Assembly (NCBI RefSeq): GCF_000711715.1
Contig: NZ_JONN01000001.1
Location: forward strand, 682,001-746,000
Source: Sphingomonas astaxanthinifaciens DSM 22298
GTDB taxonomy: Bacteria > Pseudomonadota > Alphaproteobacteria > Sphingomonadales > Sphingomonadaceae
Length of the DNA: 64,000 nucleotides
Direction: 5' to 3'
In this document: one piece after another, positions 10,612 to 18,180 of the stretch
Layout of the letters: the number at the start of each line of letters is the position of its first letter
Numbering within the stretch: the stretch's first letter is position 1
The notes under the pieces: model-generated
The model's database searches: none
Told to the model about the DNA's origin: nothing
The model's input: the letters and a program-made list of their open reading frames with translations, nothing else
Made by a program: the position numbers and the translations under genes

Positions 10612-11799
10612 TTAAAAGACCTCGAACAGGCCGGCGGCGCCCATGCCGCCGCCGACGCACATGGTGACCACGACATACTTGGCGCCGCGGCGCTTGCCTT
10701 CGAGGAGGGCGTGACCGGTCAGGCGCGCGCCGCTCATGCCATAGGGGTGGCCGATCGAGATGGCGCCGCCGTTGACGTTCAGCAGCTCGTCAGGGATGCC
10801 GAGCTTGTCCTGGCAGTAGAGCACCTGCACCGCGAACGCCTCATTCAGCTCCCACAGGCCGATGTCCTCGACCTTGAGGCCGAAGCGATTGAGGAGCTTG
10901 GGCACGGCGTAGACCGGGCCGATGCCCATCTCGTCGGGCTCGGTCCCGGCGACGGCCATGCCGACATAGCGGCCGAGCGGCTCGAGACCCTTCTTCTCGG
11001 CCAGGCTCGCTTCCATCACGACGCAGGCCGAAGCGCCGTCGCTGAGCTGGCTGGCATTGCCCGCGGTGATGATGTTGTCCGGCCCCATGACCGGCTGCAG
11101 CTTGGCGAGATCCTCGAGCGTGGTCTGCGGGCGATTGCCCTCGTCCTTGGCGAGGGTCACTTCCTGCATCGAGGATTCGCCCGTTTCCTTGTTCTTGACC
11201 GCCATGCGCGCGGTGACGGGGACGATCTCGTTGTCGAACAGCCCGGCCGCCTGCGCCTGCGCGGTGCGCTGCTGCGAGCGCAGCGCATATTCGTCGCAGC
11301 GCTCGCGGCTGACCGAATAGCGCTTGCCGACCACTTCGGCGGTCTGGATCATCGGCATGTAGACCGCATTGTGCATGGCGAGGAGCTCGGGGTCCGAGCC
11401 CAGCCGCATCTCGGGGGTCTGGACGAGGCTGATGCTCTCGACGCCGCCCGCGACGCAGACGTCCATGCGGTCGACGATGACCTGCTTGGCGGCGGTGGCG
11501 ATCGCCATCAGGCCGCTCGCGCACTGGCGGTCGATGCTCATGCCGGCGACCCCGACACCAAGCCCGGCGCGGAGCGCGGCGGTGCGGCCGATGGTGGTCT
11601 GCACGCCCTGCTGGAGCGCGGCGCCGATGACGCAATCCTCGATCTCGTCGGGAGTGACGCCGGCGCGCTCGACCGCGGCGCGGATGGCGTGGGCGGTCAG
11701 CGTCGGCGAGGGAGTGGCGTTGAAGGCGCCGCGATAGGCCCGACCGATGGGGGTACGGGCGGTGGAGACGATGACGGCATCACGAGCTGCGGTGGGCAT
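10612..11799 (-). CDS. Acetyl-CoA C-acyltransferase (thiolase)
   Basis: A 395-aa type II thiolase that cleaves or condenses acyl-CoAs in fatty-acid beta-oxidation or acetoacetyl-CoA metabolism. All catalytic motifs are present: the nucleophilic Cys in DRQCASGL (about residue 93), the His in [10 protein letters not shown] and the second Cys in [10 protein letters not shown] near the C-terminus. It is FadA-like in the N-terminus ([18 protein letters not shown]). It follows a MaoC-type hydratase gene by 50 nt on the same strand, so the pair probably works on hydroxyacyl/ketoacyl-CoA. FadA versus AtoB cannot be decided from sequence alone. Confidence 0.93.
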   Translation of the reverse strand: MPTAARDAVIVSTARTPIGRAYRGAFNATPSPTLTAHAIRAAVERAGVTPDEIEDCVIGAALQQGVQTTIGRTAALRAGLGVGVAGMSIDRQCASGLMAIATAAKQVIVDRMDVCVAGGVESISLVQTPEMRLGSDPELLAMHNAVYMPMIQTAEVVGKRYSVSRERCDEYALRSQQRTAQAQAAGLFDNEIVPVTARMAVKNKETGESSMQEVTLAKDEGNRPQTTLEDLAKLQPVMGPDNIITAGNASQLSDGASACVVMEASLAEKKGLEPLGRYVGMAVAGTEPDEMGIGPVYAVPKLLNRFGLKVEDIGLWELNEAFAVQVLYCQDKLGIPDELLNVNGGAISIGHPYGMSGARLTGHALLEGKRRGAKYVVVTMCVGGGMGAAGLFEVF

Positions 11800-11849
11800 G
11801 AAGGCTCCTGTAGGGTGAGTCTGGAGAGCGCCTTAGCGGGCGGATGCGA

Positions 11850-12305
11850 TCAAGCGAAGACCTGCCCAATCCACACGGCGTTGAGGGCGGGCTTGTCCTC
11901 GCCCTCGATTTCGACCGTGACGTCGTGCGCGAACTGATATTGGCCGGGGCGCTTCTCCTCGAAGCTGACGAGGGTGAACCGGCCGCGGACGCGCTTGCCC
12001 GCACGGACGGGCGAGAGGAAGCGGACCCGCTCGAAGCCGTAATTGACGCCCATCCTGGTCGTTTCGGGGACCAGCATGACGTCGGCCGCCATGCGGCTCA
12101 GCAGCGACAGGCTGAGGAAACCGTGGGCGATGGTCCCGCCGAACGGGGTCTGCGCGGCGAGGCCCTCGTCGACATGGATGAACTGGTGATCCTCGGTCGC
12201 GTCGGCAAAGGCGTTGATCCGCTCTTGGCCCACCTCGATCCAGTCGGAGACGCCTAGCTCTTGGCCGACCTTGGACTTGATGGCATCGATGCTGGCAACG
12301 GGCAT
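11850..12305 (-). CDS. MaoC-family (R)-specific enoyl-CoA hydratase-like protein
   Basis: A 151-aa single hot-dog domain protein. The hydratase 2 motif is clear: ATEDHQFIHVD (catalytic Asp and His) followed by TPFGGTIAHGFLSLSLL. Such proteins hydrate trans-2-enoyl-CoA to (R)-3-hydroxyacyl-CoA. I chose the ATG at 12305 (MPVASIDAIK); an in-frame upstream start adds MSLTGHAKEKA without support. Its position just before the thiolase suggests an acyl-CoA degradation or PHA-precursor role, which is inferred. Confidence 0.88.
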   Translation of the reverse strand: MPVASIDAIKSKVGQELGVSDWIEVGQERINAFADATEDHQFIHVDEGLAAQTPFGGTIAHGFLSLSLLSRMAADVMLVPETTRMGVNYGFERVRFLSPVRAGKRVRGRFTLVSFEEKRPGQYQFAHDVTVEIEGEDKPALNAVWIGQVFA

Positions 12306-12369
12306 GGCTTTCTCCTTCGCGTGCCCGGTTAGGGACAAGGGGAGGGGCCGATCAAGTCCGCTGCGCGCA

Positions 12370-12795
12370 CTAGGAGCGCCGGCGCAGCACCTTGTCCATG
12401 TCGGTGACGAAGATCGCCGACGACCAGCCGATCATCAGGAAGCCCGCCAGCCCCTCGAAGGCCGAGACCAGCTTCCACTTGGTGATTGCGCCCTCGATCA
12501 CGCCCATGGTCGTATAGGCCAGCGTCGAATGGTAGATGGCGTTATAGAGGTCGTGGGTGTCGTGGGTCGCGAGATAGAAGAGCGCGAACAGGACGATCTC
12601 CACCACGTGCAGCGCGAGCAGATAGAGCGCCATCGGGATCATGAAGCCGATCTCCCGCTGGTCGAGGCGAAGCGCGCGGATGTCGGCGATGTTGGTGCGG
12701 ATGAGCTTGTCCATCAGCGCGATTCCGGTGCCGTGGACGAAGGTCACGAGGGTCAGCAGGATGGCCGAGGCCAGAAGCTCGAGTGCAAGGCTCAT
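12370..12795 (-). CDS. Ion-channel-like two-helix membrane protein with degenerate selectivity filter
   Basis: A 141-aa membrane protein with about four hydrophobic segments. The C-terminal part looks like a potassium-channel pore unit: a pore-helix-like YHSTLAYTTMG, then a linker, then the inner helix AFEGLAGFLMIGWSSAIFVT. In related bacterial proteins known to me the filter reads TTLGYGD; here it reads TTMGVIEG, so the GYG signature is lost. The N-terminal helices LLASAILLTLVTFVHGTG and ALYLLALHVVEIVLFALFYLA precede it. It may be a non-selective or non-conducting homologue. The start at 12795 follows the first in-frame ATG near the hydrophobic N-terminus. Confidence 0.6.
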   Translation of the reverse strand: MSLALELLASAILLTLVTFVHGTGIALMDKLIRTNIADIRALRLDQREIGFMIPMALYLLALHVVEIVLFALFYLATHDTHDLYNAIYHSTLAYTTMGVIEGAITKWKLVSAFEGLAGFLMIGWSSAIFVTDMDKVLRRRS

Positions 12796-12966
12796 CGGTG
12801 TTCCGCCCCCGTGAATGAAAGCGGAGAATCCCCCCAATTCGGCGCAATGACAAGGCTGGACGAACGACCGCGTCGCGGCAGGGCCAGCATGGTTAGCGCG
12901 GCGGTACCGGCTTGCCTCGCCCGGCGACGCCGCTAGGCTCGCCGTTCAATCCGGGGGGATCACATC

Positions 12967-13893
12967 ATGAGTAAAGCGTATCGGCTGCTGCTGTCGGCTG
13001 CCTTGTTGTCCGTTGCCGTGCCGGCGCTCGCCAAGGCGCCGCCTTCGCCGCAGGAGGCGGGGCAGTCGGTCGAGGAGTTCAAGAAAGGGCTTCACCCGCA
13101 GACCGGGACCATCACCCTGCCCGGGGCCAAGGCCCGGCTGAACCTCGGCCAATCCTATTACTTCCTCGGCCCCGACGCTGCCCGCAAGGTGCTGGTCGAC
13201 GCCTGGGGCAATCCCGCGGATGCGGCCGACGGCGTGCTCGGCATGATCTTTCCGGCCGGCAAGGATTTCGCCGACAGCTGGGGCGCCGTGGTGACCTTCG
13301 AGGAGACCGGCCACATCACCGACGAGGATGCGGCGAGCGAGGATTATGCCTCGGTCCTCAAGGACATGCAGAAGGCCACCGAGGAGGCCAATGCCGACCG
13401 CGTCGCGGCGGGTTACCACAAGCTCCATCTCGCCGGCTGGGCACAGGCGCCGACCTACGACAGCAGCAAGAAGGTGCTGGTCTGGGCCCGCGACCTCGCC
13501 GCCGAGGGCGAGCCCGAGCACAGCCTCAATTATGACGTGCGCTCGCTTGGCCGGACCGGCGTGCTCAGCCTCAACATGGTCGACGGGATGAGCAACCTCA
13601 GCCTGGTCAAGGCCGCTGCGGGGCAGCTCGGCCAGACCGTCCAGTTCGACAGCGGCGCGCGCTACGCCGATTTCGTGCCAGGCACCGACAGCGAGGCGGG
13701 CTATGGCCTTGCCGGGCTGGTCGCGGCCGGCGCGGGCGTTGCGGCGGCCAAGAAGGTCGGCCTCATCGGGCTCATCCTCGCCTTCGGCAAGAAGCTTGCG
13801 GTCCTGCTCGCGGTCGCGGCCGGCGGCGCCTGGAAGTGGCTCAAGGGCCGCTTCGGCAAGGGCGACGAGGACGGCGACGCATCGGCCGCCTGA
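12967..13893 (+). CDS. DUF2167 domain membrane protein with signal peptide
   Basis: A 308-aa protein matching the DUF2167 family. It begins with a signal peptide (LLLSAALLSVAVPALAKA). The periplasmic domain contains NLGQSYYFLGPDAARKVLVDAWGNP and the core HLAGWAQAPTYDSSKKVLVWARDL. Two C-terminal hydrophobic helices follow (about residues 240-280), then a charged tail ending in KGDEDGD. Family function is unknown; the layout suggests a large periplasmic domain anchored by C-terminal helices. The PhnA-like gene lies 57 nt downstream on the same strand. Confidence 0.86.
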   Translation: MSKAYRLLLSAALLSVAVPALAKAPPSPQEAGQSVEEFKKGLHPQTGTITLPGAKARLNLGQSYYFLGPDAARKVLVDAWGNPADAADGVLGMIFPAGKDFADSWGAVVTFEETGHITDEDAASEDYASVLKDMQKATEEANADRVAAGYHKLHLAGWAQAPTYDSSKKVLVWARDLAAEGEPEHSLNYDVRSLGRTGVLSLNMVDGMSNLSLVKAAAGQLGQTVQFDSGARYADFVPGTDSEAGYGLAGLVAAGAGVAAAKKVGLIGLILAFGKKLAVLLAVAAGGAWKWLKGRFGKGDEDGDASAA

Positions 13894-13950
13894 GCCCCGG
13901 CTCTTCCGTTTGCTCCGTCCCGCGCTAGAGGCGGGCCGGGAGGAGCGGAA

Positions 13951-14253
13951 ATGGCGGACGACGATTACGTCTATGACGAGGACAGCGGCGAGTGGCTGCC
14001 CGCGGCCGAGCTTGCCGAGCGGCAGCGCGCGGCGGCGGTGGTCGAGGTGCGCGATTCGGTCGGCAACATCCTCGCCGACGGTGACCAGGTCACGCTCATC
14101 AAGGACCTCGACGTCAAGGGCGCCGGCCAAACGCTGAAGCGCGGCACGCTGATCCGCTCGATCCGGCTGACCGGCGACCCCCAGGAAATCGACTGCAAGT
14201 TCGACGGCATCCGCGGCCTCGTGCTGCGCGCCGAATTCGTCCGCAAGCGCTAG
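13951..14253 (+). CDS. PhnA/YjdM-like protein lacking the N-terminal zinc ribbon
   Basis: A 100-aa protein whose C-terminal two-thirds match the PhnA (YjdM) beta domain: VRDSVGNILADGDQVTLIKDL followed by VKGAGQTLKRGT, EIDCKFDGIRG and LRAEFVRK. E. coli YjdM also has a four-Cys zinc ribbon at the N-terminus; here that segment is YVYDEDSGEWLPAAELA with no cysteines, though the tyrosine and acidic pattern is retained. Despite the old name, the family is not shown to act in phosphonate use. It overlaps the convergent mscS gene by 4 nt. Confidence 0.83.
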   Translation: MADDDYVYDEDSGEWLPAAELAERQRAAAVVEVRDSVGNILADGDQVTLIKDLDVKGAGQTLKRGTLIRSIRLTGDPQEIDCKFDGIRGLVLRAEFVRKR

Positions 14254-15344
14254 GCGGGCGGCGCGGCCGGGACCGCATAGGGCATGACCAGCGTCCCGTC
14301 GGGCGCGGCGGTGAAGGTGGTTTGGGTGGGATAGGCGAAGTCGATCTTCTCGGCGGCGAAGCGGCGGAGGAGGTCGAGGATGATCGCCGCCCGCGCCTCG
14401 AACAGATGATCCTGGTCGAGGCCCTCGTGGCGGAAGACCAGTTCGTGATCGAGGCTCGACGGCCCGAAGGCGGTGACCACGCAGCGCTGCAGGTGGCAGC
14501 CGGCCTGGCCCTCGACCGCGGCGCGGGCGAGCGCGGGGACGGCTTCGAGCTTCTCTGGCGCGGTCTGGTAGGTGAGGCCGAAGCGCAGGGTCTCCTGCCG
14601 GTCGCTGCCCCCGGCGAGGTTGCGGATCTCGCGCTCGAGCAGCTTCGTATTGGCCATGATCACCGCCTCGCCGGTCACGCTGACGAGGCGGGTGGTCTTG
14701 AGGCCGATCTTCTCGACCGTGCCGGTGGTGGTGTCGAAGCGGATCGTGTCGCCGCGGCGGAACGGCTTGTCGAACAGGATCGAGAGCGCGGCGAAGAGGT
14801 CGGAGAAAATGCCCTGCGCGGCAAGGCCGATGGCGATTCCGCCGATCCCGAGGCCAGCGACCAGCGCGGTGACGTTGACGCCCAGATTGTCGAGGATGAC
14901 GATGAGGGCGATGGCGAAGACCGCGACGCTGACCAGCACGCGGATGACGCCCATCGCATTGCCGACCGCAGTCTCGCCCGGCCGCTCGCCGACCCGGGTC
15001 CCGATGACCCCCAGGATGAGCTCGCGCGCCCAGATCGCGGCCTGGATCGCGAAGGCGATGATGAAGGCGACGTCGCTGAGCCGGCCGATCCGTGCCGGGG
15101 GATCGGCATAGTTGAGGACGATGTCGATGGCGGCGATCGCCATGAACGGGAGGCTGGTCTTGCTCAGCACCCGCCCGATCACGCCCGACCAGCCGAGCGT
15201 CGAGGGATCGCGCCGCACCATCCGGTGGCCGATCTCGCGGGCGATCATCATCAGCCCGACGAGGCCCACCGCGACGAGGGTGCCGATCAGCAGCGCCTCG
15301 CGGGTCTGCCACAGCCAGTCGGCAAGTTTCTGAAGATCGGTCAT
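14250..15344 (-). CDS. Mechanosensitive ion channel (MscS family)
   Basis: A 364-aa small-conductance mechanosensitive channel that opens under membrane tension during hypo-osmotic shock. About four N-terminal helices precede the Gly/Ala-rich pore helix NVTALVAGLGIGGIAIGLAAQ (about residues 158-178), the hallmark of MscS. The beta domain DKPFRRGDTIRFDTTTGTVEKIGLKTTRL and a C-terminal alpha/beta domain follow. The start at 15344 (MTDLQKLADW) gives a normal N-terminus. Its stop overlaps the convergent PhnA-like gene. Confidence 0.92.
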   Translation of the reverse strand: MTDLQKLADWLWQTREALLIGTLVAVGLVGLMMIAREIGHRMVRRDPSTLGWSGVIGRVLSKTSLPFMAIAAIDIVLNYADPPARIGRLSDVAFIIAFAIQAAIWARELILGVIGTRVGERPGETAVGNAMGVIRVLVSVAVFAIALIVILDNLGVNVTALVAGLGIGGIAIGLAAQGIFSDLFAALSILFDKPFRRGDTIRFDTTTGTVEKIGLKTTRLVSVTGEAVIMANTKLLEREIRNLAGGSDRQETLRFGLTYQTAPEKLEAVPALARAAVEGQAGCHLQRCVVTAFGPSSLDHELVFRHEGLDQDHLFEARAAIILDLLRRFAAEKIDFAYPTQTTFTAAPDGTLVMPYAVPAAPPA

Positions 15345-15396
15345 CGGAAAAGGGAATTGGCGGGGGCAGGCGAGGGGGTCAAGCTCCCGGCCGGGA

Positions 15397-16491
15397 TCAG
15401 GCCGCGACCACCGCGTCGACCTTCGCCGGCGACGATTTCGCCGCCTTGACCACCGCATCGACCTTGGCCGCGCGGCGGGTCTTCTTGCCCATCAGCCAGG
15501 CGAGCAGCCCGACCTCGGCGCTCGACAGATATTTGCGGGCGCGCGGCCGCTCGAACTCGCCGAGTGGGAGCGCGGGATTGTCGCGCGCGGCGTCGATCAA
15601 TCTGGGATGGACGTAGCTCTTGCGGCTGATCGCGGGGGTATTGCCGAGCGCCTCGGCGACCGGCTCGAGCACGGTCTTGAGGCTGATCTTGCGCCGCTCT
15701 TCCTCCTGCGCCTCGAGCATCTGCTCGAAGGCGATGACGCTGGCGCCCCAGGTGCGGAAGCTCTTGGCGGTGAAGTCGCCGCCGGTGCCCTCGCGGATAT
15801 AGTCGTTCACGTCGGCGCTAGTGACCGGGCAGGGCTCGCCATCGTCGGTCAGATATTGGAAAAGGTGCTGGCCGGGCAGGTCATGGACCTTGCTGACGAT
15901 GCGCTTCAGCCGCGCGTCGGACATCTTGAGCTCGCGGGTGATCCCGTGCTTGCCCTTGAATCGGACCACGAGCTTGCTGCCCGACTTGCGGACATGGCGA
16001 CTGCGCAGGGTGGTCGCGCCGAAGCTCTTGTTCGACTTGGCATATTGTTCGTTGCCGATGCGGATGTGCTCGGTGTCGAGCAGGCGGACAACCGCGGCCA
16101 GCACCGCCTCGCGGCTGGTCGCCTTGGCCTTGAGGTCGGTCTCGACTTTCTTGCGCAGGCGGGGAAGGGCGGCACCGAACTCGATCGTGCCGAGATATTT
16201 CTTCTTGTCCCGGCGCGAGGTGAAGCCGGGGTGGTAGCGATATTGCTTGCGACCCTTGGCGTCGCGCCCGGTCGCCTGGATGTGGCCGTTGGGAAACGGG
16301 CAGAACCAGGCATCGGTATAGGCAGGGGGGAGCGCGATGGCGTTCAGCCGGTCGATTTCGTCGCGGTCGGTGATCCGCTCGCCGTCGGGGTCGAAATAGG
16401 CCCATTTGCCCTTGATCTGGCGGCGGGTGATCCCGGGCTGGTCGTCGGTGCAGTGACGAAGCCGGGTCGGCGGGGGGCTGGGCGCATTCAT
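15397..16491 (-). CDS. DNA topoisomerase IB (poxvirus-type)
   Basis: A 364-aa type IB topoisomerase that relaxes supercoils through a 3'-phosphotyrosyl intermediate. The N-terminal domain contains KGKWAYFDPDGERITD and AWFCPFPNGHIQATGRDAKGRKQYRYH. The catalytic domain has HIRIGNEQYAKSNKSFGATTLR, KGKHGITRE and the nucleophile Tyr in AISRKSYVHPRL (about residue 294). A Lys/Ala-rich tail with two VDAVVKAA/VDAVVAA repeats follows, probably a non-specific DNA-binding extension. It is divergent from the PfpI gene (38-bp gap). Bacterial topo IB is an accessory enzyme here, not a replacement for topoisomerase I. Confidence 0.94.
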   Translation of the reverse strand: MNAPSPPPTRLRHCTDDQPGITRRQIKGKWAYFDPDGERITDRDEIDRLNAIALPPAYTDAWFCPFPNGHIQATGRDAKGRKQYRYHPGFTSRRDKKKYLGTIEFGAALPRLRKKVETDLKAKATSREAVLAAVVRLLDTEHIRIGNEQYAKSNKSFGATTLRSRHVRKSGSKLVVRFKGKHGITRELKMSDARLKRIVSKVHDLPGQHLFQYLTDDGEPCPVTSADVNDYIREGTGGDFTAKSFRTWGASVIAFEQMLEAQEEERRKISLKTVLEPVAEALGNTPAISRKSYVHPRLIDAARDNPALPLGEFERPRARKYLSSAEVGLLAWLMGKKTRRAAKVDAVVKAAKSSPAKVDAVVAA

Positions 16492-16529
16492 CTTGCCATG
16501 CCCGACGCGAAGCCTAGAGGATTCGTTCC

Positions 16530-17066
16530 GTGACCGGTCCCGACATCCTCATCATGGCCAGCGACGGCTTCGAGCAGGACGAATTGTTCGTGCCGCTCGA
16601 GCAGCTGCGCGCGGCCGGCGCCAATGTCGCGCTGGCGGCACCGGGGATCCTGCCGATCCGCGCGACCGTGCTCGACGATCCGGGCGAGTGGATCACGCCC
16701 GACCTGATCATCGCCGAGGTCGCGGTCGAGAACTGGGACGCGCTGCTGCTTCCGGGTGGGCTGATCAATCCCGACCATCTGCGCGCCAACCCCAAGGCGG
16801 TGGCGCTGGTCGCGGCCTTTGTCGCGGCGGGCAAGCCGGTCGGCGCCATCTGCCACGGCCCGTGGCTGCTGGTCGAAGCCGATGCGCTGCGCGGACGCCG
16901 CGCGACCGGCTGGCCCTCGATCCGCACCGACCTGCGCAACGCCGGGGCGCTGGTCGAGGAGGGGCCGGTGGTGGTCGACGGCGGGATCGTGACCGCGGTC
17001 GGTCCGCAGGACAGCGCCGCCTTCGCCGACGCGCTGCTTGCCGCGGCCGTCTCAACCAAAGCCTAA
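16530..17066 (+). CDS. DJ-1/PfpI family protein
   Basis: A 178-aa class I glutamine-amidotransferase-like protein of the DJ-1/PfpI group. It shows the nucleophile elbow AICHGPWLLVEADALRGR (Cys about residue 108 followed by His) and the N-terminal ILIMASDGFEQDELFVPLEQL, where the Glu near the active site is retained. Family members act as deglycases, proteases or chaperones against carbonyl stress. The next gene starts 13 nt downstream. Confidence 0.9.
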   Translation: MTGPDILIMASDGFEQDELFVPLEQLRAAGANVALAAPGILPIRATVLDDPGEWITPDLIIAEVAVENWDALLLPGGLINPDHLRANPKAVALVAAFVAAGKPVGAICHGPWLLVEADALRGRRATGWPSIRTDLRNAGALVEEGPVVVDGGIVTAVGPQDSAAFADALLAAAVSTKA

Positions 17067-17079
17067 CCATTGGCGGCTT

Positions 17080-17604
17080 ATGGCCGCGTCCATGGACGGG
17101 AACGGGGACGATCTCATCGGGTGGCTGGCCGACGGGGCGGCGGCGGGCATCCTTGGCGCGGCGCTTGGCGCCTCGCTGCTGCTGCTGGGCTTTCCGCTCG
17201 CGGGAGTCGGGACGGCCGCGGCCGGCGGGCTCGCGGCGCTCGCACTGCTGCGACAGGTCAAGCCCGAAGCGCGGCGCTTCCGGCTGCCGGCCTTCGAGCT
17301 TCCGCAACCGCTCGTGGACGCCCCCGACATCCTCGAGCTGACCGACATCGCCGAAGAGGTCGCGCCCGCCGAGCCCGAGCCGCTGGAGCTCGAGGACCGG
17401 ATCGAGCCCGCACCCGCCGAGAGCCGGGTCGTGCAACTGTTCGCGGCTCGTCCGCTGCCGACGCCCGGAGAGCTCCGGCAGCGGATCGAGGCGCATCTCG
17501 AGGTGCGGGCCGAGCGGCCCGCGGCCCCGGTGCTCGAACTCGAGGTCGATGCGGCGGCCGCGCTGCGCCAGGCGCTGGGCGACCTCCGCCGCAGCCTCGC
17601 CTAG
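17080..17604 (+). CDS. Hypothetical membrane protein with Glu/Pro-rich cytoplasmic tail
   Basis: A 174-aa protein that I do not recognise. A hydrophobic N-terminal half (about residues 13-52, AAAGILGAALGASLLLLGFP and AGVGTAAAGGLAALALL) can form a two-helix hairpin. The rest is an acidic, proline-rich segment (EEVAPAEPEPLELEDRIEPAPAES) and a helical C-terminus ending in LRQALGDLRRSLA. Start could be 17080 or the ATG at 17092. It lies just downstream of the PfpI gene and overlaps the convergent 110-aa gene by 4 nt. Confidence 0.6.
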   Translation: MAASMDGNGDDLIGWLADGAAAGILGAALGASLLLLGFPLAGVGTAAAGGLAALALLRQVKPEARRFRLPAFELPQPLVDAPDILELTDIAEEVAPAEPEPLELEDRIEPAPAESRVVQLFAARPLPTPGELRQRIEAHLEVRAERPAAPVLELEVDAAAALRQALGDLRRSLA

Positions 17605-17933
17605 TCGTCGAGGGTCAGCGCGGCGATCTCGACTTCGACCGCGCCGTCGTCACGAACGCGGGGCGGTCCCGCCAGTTCGATGTCGGCGACGAAGCCGCGC
17701 GGCAGATCGAACTCGGCATCGCTAAGGCCTGCCAGCCACAGCGCCGCAAAGGCCTCGGCCCGGTCCCCCGATACCACGAAGCTCGCCTCGTGACGCTCGC
17801 CCTCAAGGGTCAGCGACTGCCAGTCCGAAGTGGACCAATGGCTAAGAAAAATCCTGTTGCGGTCTTCGCCCGCGCGTTGCAAAAGACAACGCAGGAGGGC
17901 GGTCGCATAAGCCGTCATCCGCGGCCGATTCAC
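17601..17933 (-). CDS. Hypothetical small protein (110 aa)
   Basis: A soluble 110-aa protein with no family I can name. It looks alpha/beta, with an N-terminal helix MTAYATALLRCLLQRAGEDR and a C-terminal beta-rich part ending in VEVEIAALTLDD. The real start may be the Met at residue 6 (17918). Its start codon overlaps the stop of the 69-aa gene upstream (ATGA), so the two form an operon that diverges from the S24-like gene. Coding status is supported by the coupling and normal codon use. Confidence 0.6.
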   Translation of the reverse strand: MNRPRMTAYATALLRCLLQRAGEDRNRIFLSHWSTSDWQSLTLEGERHEASFVVSGDRAEAFAALWLAGLSDAEFDLPRGFVADIELAGPPRVRDDGAVEVEIAALTLDD

Positions 17934-18139
17934 AGACCCTGCTCCAGATAGTTCCTGACCTTCCGCACCGTCTGCGCCCGCGGTTCGCGGCCCCTGCGCA
18001 GATCGAAAACGAACCTCGGATCTCCCATGACTTCTCGTCCGAACCGGGCTGCACTCTGTTCTGACCTGTTAAGAAATCTTTCAACGTCCCGCAGTAAATC
18101 CACGTCCTGGCCCCCCGACCAATGACGACTCGGCATCAC
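17930..18139 (-). CDS. Small basic protein (69 aa), possible DNA-binding HTH
   Basis: A 69-aa protein with the layout DLLRDVERFLNRSEQSAARFGREVMGDPRF, then VFDLRRGREPRAQTVRKVRNYLEQ. It resembles short alphaproteobacterial proteins in which a helix-turn-helix-like core ends in a basic RGREP segment; this comparison is from memory and functionally unassigned. It starts 41 bp from the divergent S24-like gene and is coupled to the 110-aa gene downstream. It could be a partner regulator of the S24-like protein. Confidence 0.55.
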   Translation of the reverse strand: MMPSRHWSGGQDVDLLRDVERFLNRSEQSAARFGREVMGDPRFVFDLRRGREPRAQTVRKVRNYLEQGL

Positions 18140-18141
18140 TG

Positions 18142-18167
18142 ATGTCCCAGTTAATGTCCTACATGTC
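18142..18167. promoter_or_regulatory. Three ATGTC repeats in the divergent promoter of the S24-like gene
   Basis: ATGTC occurs at 18142-18146, 18154-18158 and 18163-18167, spaced 12 and 9 bp, within the 41-bp region between the 69-aa gene and the S24-like start at 18181. Clustered short repeats in so small a divergent promoter suggest an operator, possibly for autoregulation. This is inferred from position only. Confidence 0.3.
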
Positions 18168-18180
18168 TAGGTGTTTTCCT

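Noticed and set aside
18057..18071. Alphaproteobacterial LexA box (GTTC-N7-GTTC) near the S24-like gene
   Set aside because: GTTCTGACCTGTTA has the wrong spacing and second half, and lies inside a coding region.
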